Source of the DNA: Byssothecium circinans | Taxonomy: Eukaryota > Ascomycota > Dothideomycetes > Pleosporales > Massarinaceae | Assembly: GCA_010015675.1 (NCBI GenBank) | Contig: ML977006.1 | Span: forward strand, 9,603 to 73,602 | Length of the DNA stretch: 64,000 nt | Reading direction: 5' to 3' | In this document: positions 57,314 through 64,000 of the stretch, one piece after another | Numbering within the stretch: the stretch's first letter is position 1 | Layout of the letters: each line of letters opens with the position of its first letter | The notes under the pieces: model-generated | What the model was told of the DNA's origin: nothing | Databases searched by the model: none | What the model saw: only the letters and a program-made list of their open reading frames with translations | Translations under genes and position numbers: made by a program

Positions 57314-58625
57314 ATGCGCGCAAACAACTTTCTCTTCCTCTGTGGCATCAGCCATGCTCTAGCTCTGGCGATTCCAGAGGAGCTGTAAGTGTCCACTCCG
57401 CATCTTTCACTGAAAAAGCTCATGTAATTAATACAGGCGAAACGTCGCCGATGCCTCTAAGGTTGGCGTTGAGTCCGGCGCAACAGTTAATGAGCCGGGA
57501 CTCGAGACGCGCCAGAACAAACCTGCCATGCCAACACATCTGAGCATTTATCCGCCAGGTGTTCCTAACGTCGGGGTCCCGACGCAAACCACGCGGCCCG
57601 CTATTTCCCAAACGCTGGGTACACTTTCTACCATCCTGTCGCGCGAAGTGGATGGGGATGCAAACTCGGACCAAGAAGAAGTAATTGAGGCTCGGGAGAT
57701 CAAGAGAGCTACTAAAGCTTCTGCCATAACGAAGGCTACCAAGGCCTCCGCGAAAGCGGAAGTTACGAAAGTCCCTTCAAGCAAGGAAATGAAATTAGTG
57801 GACCCCTTTGCACGCGTTCCCGCCATAAAACCCAGCGATTTGCTTCCCATATTCACTCGACTCACGTCCCTCCCGAGGCCAACGAGCAAACCTGAAGGCG
57901 ACACGGATGTAAAGCCTGGAGGAGATTCCAGCTCAAAGCCTGTGCCACGAGAAGTTGGCTCTGGCAGCGAGCCTGACCAAAATATGGAACAACGTCTGGA
58001 CGACGAGGAAGAAGACCTCTACGAAGACGAAAGCCTGGTGGAAGAGGAGGAAGAACTTGACGCGCGGCAACTCAAACCTCAAACCAGATCAGGCTTAGGC
58101 ATCCGTCCAAGCACTAGCATATCATCCAGGCCCTTCACATATACATCGCCACCCCAAACCTTTCTTCCCATCATCAGACCTACGGGAATGCCTGTCGTGA
58201 AAGCGAAGATGGTCAACGCGCGTGCAAAGAACCCCGATCTTCAGAGTTTCTCGACCCATGCTCCTCAGAAGACGACGACAAAGGCACCCGCGCCGCCGAA
58301 GTCTACTCAAACCCCTCCGAAGCCAACTACAAAGATAATCGATCCTCCAATGTCTCCGTATGTTCCCCAGAAGCCTACCACGAAGGACCTCACTTCTTCC
58401 AAGATGACACAAGTTATTCCGAAACCGAGTGGAGCTGCAGTCCAATCTCAGAAACCGACACCGTCCACACAACAGTCGATTACGATTGCGACCCAAAAGC
58501 CGACTCGCGCACAAAGCTCTTTGTCGCGTGTACATTCAAGCACCCTAGTCGCTAGGGTTTTGTCAAATCCCGACCATTTCTACATTTCTTCCGAATTTGA
58601 ACGTGACGGTGGCAAGCAAGACTAG
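57314..58625 (+). CDS. Secreted Pro/Thr/Lys-rich protein, 419 aa
   Basis: Exons 57314-57384 and 57437-58625 with a 52-bp intron (GTAAGT donor, TTAATACAG acceptor). The first exon codes a signal peptide (MRANNFLFLCGISHALALA) and ends six codons later, so the long frame alone hides secretion. The mature part has no recognisable domain: Lys/Ala/Thr repeats (IKRATKASAITKATKASAKA), an acidic block (DDEEEDLYEDESLVEEEEEL) followed by DARQLK, and a Pro/Thr/Lys tail with PKSTQTPPKPTTK-type repeats. The single KR near residue 96 could be a Kex2 cut. Apart from one in the signal peptide there is no Cys, which argues against a typical disulphide-rich effector. Wall-associated or surface-decorating roles are guesses. 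Confidence 0.8.
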
Positions 58626-59517
58626 GGCGTCTTTGCGTAAGAGGTTTGATTTCATGTTGAACATGCTGAACGCTTGAGTTTGGTGGTACCCGTTTCCGCC
58701 GATGAGGGTTATGTCACTTCGATATCTGCGAAGCTATGTCGGGTAGCTTGACATTGCTTCATACGGAGCGGATCCTTCATTTCATTCTTCCTTTATTATT
58801 TCCCTTGATCGCATTAAAAGACATTAATATCGTATATAGCCCCTACCCTAGCTTCCAGATTCCCATGGTCATTGATAATATTCTTGCAGCATTCCCCAAT
58901 AGGTCGAAGTCTAAGAATGCTACCATAGCTTTCTTCTACCTCCCCTTACTTTGTTTCTATTCCACAATTACTCTTCTTCTCTTACGGTCTTTCGATGACT
59001 TTGTTTCCCTGCATTATTGTTAATACTGTTGAATATTCCTAGCGTATGAGCGAAATACTCATGGCCTTAACGCAGTATACCGTATTGGGCTTGATACGCA
59101 ATTTTGGTGGGCGGACGGGTTTAACTCAAAGAATTTCTTTACGGCGATCAATTCGAGCGCTACTCACCTGTGAGTGTAATAGTTCACATTCATTGGCGTC
59201 CTTTTTGCGTATCTACAAGCGATGGAACTAGGCTCAATACTCACAGTATATGTATTTAATATCTTCTATTCTTAATTCAAAGCAAGCTAAAGAACGCTAG
59301 CACGGCCGACTGGGTAGAGGCACCGTGAATTCTCCCAGCCAGGATATAGTAACAAACAGTGCAGTATTCGAGTCCCACTTAAATCGAATTGATTAGTAGC
59401 GGTGAGTTGAAAGTCCCCCGCTTAGTTGGGCAAATCACAAATAACAAACTCTCCTTGTGAGAGGGGGTTTCTGGTCGATGGTGTCGTCGATTCTTTTTGT
59501 TTTGTTTTTTCTTTGGT

Positions 59518-59545
59518 GGGGAAGGGGAGGGAAGAGGGGGTGGGG
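59518..59545 (+). other. G-quadruplex motif
   Basis: Five G-runs of three or more (GGGG, GGGG, GGG, GGGGG, GGGG) with loops AA, A, AAGA and T; a second G-rich cluster follows at 59561-59584 after a poly-T. This satisfies the canonical G3+N1-7 rule on the plus strand. Confidence 0.8.
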
Positions 59546-59981
59546 CATTTGCTTTTTTTTTGGGTGGTGGGGGAGCGGGGGAAGGTTGGCGTACCTAGAA
59601 TACCATTACTACAAAATTCAGTGATGCACCGTTCCAACGTTGGTTAGTTGTTTTCACCAGTGTTCTTATCCTTACAGCATAATTTATGCACATTCTCCAA
59701 TAGTTGTAGAAGCTTTGAATGAGCGCTCAGGCTATGTGGCAGAAGAAATCATCCGCGGAATCCTGCAGGATTGCACAGCCACATATGAGGCTGTGCCACA
59801 CCCTTAGTCATACTTCCATTGTAGCTAAAGATCACTCAGACTATTTGGTCGCGAGCGCCGAAACCTCTCTCCAGCATCCTCGTGTAAATCACTTTTCGAA
59901 TCTTTTCCGCTGCTGACGGCAACGGCAATCACGGCGCACACGACCACGACTTATACGGCGGCCGCGGTGTATACGGACGAT

Positions 59982-60044
59982 CACGACGGCCACGACGGCC
60001 ACGACGGCCACGACGGCCACGACGGCCACGACGACCACGACGAC
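59982..60044. repeat. 9-bp tandem repeat, seven units
   Basis: Five exact CACGACGGC units followed by two CACGACGAC units. The 9-bp period keeps one frame: His-Asp-Gly in one, Thr-Thr-Ala in another. The flanks continue in ACG-rich text, as in a Thr-rich surface-protein segment, but I find no complete gene. Confidence 0.85.
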
Positions 60045-61310
60045 CGCGAAGGACACGACGACAGCGACAAACATCGCGACAGACGCGACGACCATAGCTG
60101 GCCTGACGACTAATATGGTCCCGAAGACGCGAGTGGTTGCCGACAAAGCCGGTAACCTATCATTCGAGTAGGTAGGTTTTCCCTTGGAATACTGGCTGAC
60201 TAGCTGGAGCTATGCTGTGGATATATTGAGAACTTTCGAGACTTTGCTATTTAGCCACTTTTCCACGTTCGATTTGGGAGGGTATGTGTGGTCGAGGAGG
60301 CGCCTCCCCCCCAAAAACGTCTCGAAAGCACAGCCCTCACCACCTTCGTCATATATCACTCGTCTGTAACGGATATCTTAATTGTCCGGAAGAAGCGGCA
60401 TGCCTTTTCCGGCAATGGCTGAGAGGAGCATCGTATCCTTACTATATCTTCCCACACGTCGGATATACATGTTCCCTCTTTTGTGTACTTGAAGGGCATC
60501 CCTTCGATCGTTTAAGCCTCGTCATATTGCTTACTTTATATGCACCACTTAAAGCTTTCCCACAGTCCTCGCATGTAATAGTGAATTCGCCGCCGTCAAA
60601 TACTAGATCCAAATCTTGGGCCTTGAAGAAGTGTTCCGTTTACTTGAACAATCTGCATTCTCAGTATAACTGCTTGTGATGGAAGTAAGGCTCCTAGAGA
60701 TGAGCAGGAATACTAGGAAACACAACTAATCTAGTCCTGGTTTGCACAGCCTAAAAACAAGGGTCTACGGGACTTGACCTACAGGCGTGATCACTGGTAT
60801 AACCCTTACCAGGGCGTTGTAGGAAGAGATTTGGGGCTTACCCGCGATTGTTACGACAGCCTATAAAGACGGCCTATTGATCCGCCCGGAGCAGCTGTTA
60901 CAGCAATATCAATGATGCGCCCGAAGCGCATGCTGGTAATAGACTGGAAGTACTTGGGCAATCCGATTTCGTCCCACATTCAGTGTCCCAATGAGTCAAT
61001 GGCTGCAGGTTTCGGTTTTGTTTGACCGGAGGTCCCATCGCCTCTTCGGTGGACGTGTTCGCTTATTAGTTGACCTCCTGACCACTTTGACCTCAGTCAA
61101 TCAGGAAGGCAACTTTCCTAGGCAAAGCTATGTTAGAAAGTCCACATTCCCTGCATGACTGCGCGTCGTTTGTTAACAGTCTGAGATGTGAATACGCTCC
61201 AACCAGGATGAAAACGTCGGGGCGGTAATGGAACGCTTCATTGGCGACAGATCACCATGCGTAAGGTGACTGCAGGTTGCCCTGCCTGACAAGGCGGATA
61301 TCACTTCAAC

Positions 61311-61691
61311 GCAAAAGTGCAGCGAAAGTGCGAACACAGCGCGGCTGTCCTGTTCACTCCTTGAATGCACTTCTGCAAAGGTGCAGGAAAGGTGCAGGAA
61401 AGGTGCTTGCGGCATTGCAAAGGATGACCGGGATGACGCCGCGGATCGGTTGTGGACTAATGCACTTTTTACAAAGGTGCAGTAAAGGTGCTCATGTACG
61501 TTGCAAGGATCAGAAAGGGCAGTGGAAGCCTGCGCAGAGGTGCAGAGCAGCGTGATTGGCTCTAGCTCGCGCTGGTCTCTGTGAACGCACAGGCCGTGAA
61601 AGTGCATTGCGTGCCCGCAGGAGTGCAGTGGCGGGGCCGCGGCTGCTCTTACTGGGTCAGCGAAAGGGCTGAGTGGAGGCTGCAAAGGTGC
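61311..61691. repeat. Cluster of AAAGGTGC motifs
   Basis: Six exact AAAGGTGC at 61377, 61388, 61399, 61473, 61484 and 61684, plus near copies (AAAAGTGC, GAAAGTGC, AGAGGTGC, TGCAC). Within the two sub-clusters the spacing is exactly 11 bp. Confidence 0.75.
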
Positions 61692-62019
61692 ACTGACCTA
61701 GCGCCTTGGCGTTTGGACGCATGGGCCCGTTTTTATCAATATCACCCATAAGTGGGCAGGTCCCGCGTTCCGCTCAAGCTGTCTTCTTCACACGTATCTT
61801 CGCAAATGTCGCTATTTGATCTCGAACTTTCTCATTATTTTCCTAAACGCCAAACCCTACACAAAAGAAAACCGTTCAAGTAAGCCCAAGACAAGCATAT
61901 CCCTAGGCTCCAAACCTCCCCCTCAACTTCTTCACTTCTCGTCGTCGCTACTTCATTTCCTCCCCAATACCGCTTCAGATCCTTTGTACAGATTTCCAGA
62001 TGCTGTCATCAGCCCCACC

Positions 62020-62767
62020 CTAGACCAGCTCTGCAGCCCAGTCTTTACGTTCTCGTTCGACGTGGGCGTCTATCTCGTTGCGGAAACTTAACGTGGCATC
62101 TTCAATACCGATGCACGCCTCTTCCTGCTGTATCATTGACACCGACACAGGTCTTGATCGATTACTAGTCCTCCCTTTACACTTGTCGCCCGCCGCCTTG
62201 TAACCTGGTCTAAGTGGCCAAGTTCGGACCATCCGATGCGTTGCTGGGAGTAAAACTGGTGCAGGATATTGCACAGCAGTTACACCGGCATCGCTTATGT
62301 TGTCCCGCACTCTGTCGCCTACCACTCTCTTTAGCGCCCGCATCCTATCATCTTGGTCATCGACTTACCTCGGATAACGTTCATGCTGCGTAGAGAATAT
62401 GCCTCAGCTCCATCAGATTGCTGTCGTCCTATCGGTCCAGTCAGTCACGGTCGTGCCAGGTTTAGGTACAACAACATATTGAGCTACCATCCTCAGTATA
62501 TCAGCCTTCAAGCCTGTGGCTGAGCCGGGACATAGTACAGGATCAACCGTACGTGAACGGATGCTACAAGGTAATACAGGTGTCGTGCAACTGCTTCATC
62601 GAGAGCCCACAGTGGACAGTTCAAGGAATCCACTCACCTTGCAACCCCTGCTGACGACTCCTGAAATAGACCGCGAGCATAACAATCGCTCCTATTGCGG
62701 CCGGAATGCCGACCAATAGGGCCACCAGCTCCACAACATCGTCCCTCGACCATTGTCCTCCAGTCAT
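62020..62767 (-). CDS. Small single-pass membrane protein, 162 aa, three exons
   Basis: Hidden by splicing. Exon 1 is 62767-62638 (ATG 62767), exon 2 is 62428-62369, exon 3 is 62318-62020. Introns are 209 bp (GTGAGT donor, GACTGAC branch, ATAG acceptor) and 50 bp (GTAAGT donor, GCTAAAG branch, GTAG acceptor); phases match at both joins. Exon 1 codes MTGGQWSRDDVVELVALLVG followed by a helix ending MLAVYFRSRQQG: one transmembrane segment with a basic cytosolic stop. Exon 2 gives SDGAEAYSLRSMNVIRG. Exon 3 gives a soluble basic-then-charged tail (GDRVRDNISDAGVTAV, NEIDAHVERERKDWAAELV). Function not recognised. A 16-nt micro-exon near 62573 (after TTGTAG) is an alternative inside intron 1 but breaks phase. 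Confidence 0.6.
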
Positions 62768-64000
62768 AATCGCACGAACTGAGCGCAGCGCAAACGAATG
62801 TCGGTCTATACGAAAGAGTCAGAGTGACTCCCCTCAGAAGCATCTCTCGAGCATGAGACCGCCATACCGTAATAGCGATCTATCAGTACGACGCCAACAC
62901 CAAGACGATCCGTTATCGTAGCCGGGACGTCTCCTTACCCTACCGCCGAAGATGTCGAAGGTTCTGTTGGAGAAAGACGCTGCTCGTACAAAGCTACTTC
63001 GCGACCCCTCAAAAGATGGTGTCTGGGGTGCCTACAATATGAGGTGGGGATCACGCTAACTCTGTAAAAGCTGCGGCTCTTGCGAATGTAAACCTTGCCG
63101 GATCGGCCAACTCCTTGGCGTAAACCACCGCAGCAGTGCCTGAGCTCTACAGTTGCGGCTTGTCGTGTCGTCCGGACTACACCAAACCTCGCTCGCACAA
63201 TTGTTCAGCACATCTACGATATCTTCATAATACTTCCTCTATCAAGTCTAACGAACATACTTCTCCAAGATACTTCGAGTACAGTTTCTTCGGCTTCGGG
63301 TCTCGCCCCTCTCGGATTCAATCTAGAGCCATGCACGCTTCCACCCTCGAAAGTTCGATTCCGCCTCCTCAACCTTGGTTTGCTGCATGGATCGTACGCG
63401 TCATGCCTTACGTCTATAGCTCGCTCTGGGCTGAATGGTGAGCGAGAGGTGCAACTCATGTCTCAGTTGCCATCCTTGTTGAGCCGTGTCCATTACTCGG
63501 ATGTAGCTTCGCAACCAACATTATCAGGCCACTTCAATAAAACTTCTGACCGGTATTCAGTCCGTCATCCAGCTTAGCTGCATTAGGGGAAATTGGAGCG
63601 CGTTCCTATTGGCGCTCTTTTACGAAAGACAAGAGAAGGCCGCTTACAAAAAGCCGCACGATGCATCCAATCTTGCAAATTAGGCATATGAGATATAATT
63701 GGAAAGAAGGCAAATGAAAACTGGGTTCGCTTTTCTGCCTCACAAAATGATTGGAGATAGACTGCGCGACTTTCCAAGATTTCAAACTCACCGGAGAGGC
63801 GTCCTGCTCAAGGATCTACAGCTGTGGCTTGCGTCTTGCAGCACTGGCTACTTTTGACTGGTTCATAGTGCGCCAACACACCGCTCGTAACATCGCAAAT
63901 TCCGGTGAGCATTCAGGGCAACAAGCCAGTTTTTTGTTTCGTTTTTCCCATGCAGTCGTCCCGCCGCCTTCGCTTAAACGCAGCTCTGCACACGCGTTAA
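62768..64000. other. Right end of the window, no gene called
   Basis: Frames up to 160 codons on the plus strand (63095-63577) have no motif and weak codon character. Should include the promoter of the small membrane-protein gene at its left end. Confidence 0.45.

Larger units (their letters stand above)
58626..62019. other. Gene-poor region with several repeat features
   Basis: No confident gene. Contains the G4 motif at 59518-59545, the 9-bp satellite at 59982-60044 and the AAAGGTGC cluster at 61311-61691, listed separately. A 170-codon minus-strand frame at 61173-61685 is a by-product of the last repeat. Confidence 0.5.

Noticed and set aside
59300..59395. tRNA-like boxes (GGCCGACTGGGTAGAGGC and ATTCGAGTCCC)
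   Set aside because: The T-arm bases do not pair, the box spacing is long, and no acceptor stem forms.
61173..61685. 170-codon minus-strand frame with repeated CTFxxV text
   Set aside because: Explained by the AAAGGTGC repeats on the other strand.

Overview
The window looks like nuclear DNA of a filamentous ascomycete (Pezizomycotina, possibly Dothideomycetes). Most genes have one to seven introns of about 45-100 bp with fungal donors (GTAAGT, GTACGT, GTGAGT), CTRAC-like branch points and YAG acceptors. The one large transposon carries stop codons of the kind left by repeat-induced point mutation (RIP: CpA to TpA). There is one 100-N assembly gap (16867-16966). I saw no rRNA gene, convincing tRNA gene, CRISPR array, prophage or secondary-metabolite backbone gene.

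Layout. 1-337: two diverged copies of an element holding 17-bp tandem repeats. 0.6-8.7 kb: a BTB/POZ protein gene (-) divergent from COX15 (+), then an eight-exon sugar transporter (+). 8.7-19.4 kb is a decay zone: a palindromic 37-bp minisatellite, a dead sugar transporter, a 404-aa unknown protein whose upstream part is broken, a 3.05-kb hAT transposon with perfect 8-bp target-site duplications, and another decayed gene. 19.4-28 kb: a membrane-anchored fucose-lectin-like protein (+), a cytochrome P450 (-) and an HMT1-type ABC transporter (-). 28-32 kb has no confident gene. 32-41.3 kb: a Cys-rich zinc-binding-like protein (+), a lipid-anchored LAMTOR1/Meh1-type TORC1 scaffold (-) and a 1,675-aa Ser/Thr/Gly-rich adhesin-like wall protein (+). 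41.3-50.8 kb is gene-poor, with one small conserved-looking Cys/Trp-rich protein (-). 50.8-58.6 kb: an unknown membrane protein (+), a 2-oxoglutarate/Fe(II) dioxygenase broken by a 160-bp hAT MITE (-), a Dal5-type permease broken by two nonsense codons (+) and a secreted low-complexity protein (+). 58.6-64 kb is gene-poor; it holds a 9-bp satellite, a strong G-quadruplex motif, a cluster of 11-bp-phased AAAGGTGC motifs, and a small three-exon membrane-protein gene (62020-62767, -) whose spliced frame I reconstructed.

How it fits together. COX15 (haem A synthesis), the LAMTOR1-like protein (TORC1 at the vacuole) and the HMT1-like transporter are housekeeping or stress genes. The sugar transporters, P450, dioxygenase, lectin, adhesin and secreted protein are typical environment-facing accessory genes. 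Several of those are being lost: at least five loci are broken. The most informative link is that the 3.05-kb hAT element and the 160-bp MITE 38 kb away share almost the same 18-bp end (one mismatch) and both make 8-bp duplications, so they look like one transposition family that also inactivated the dioxygenase gene.
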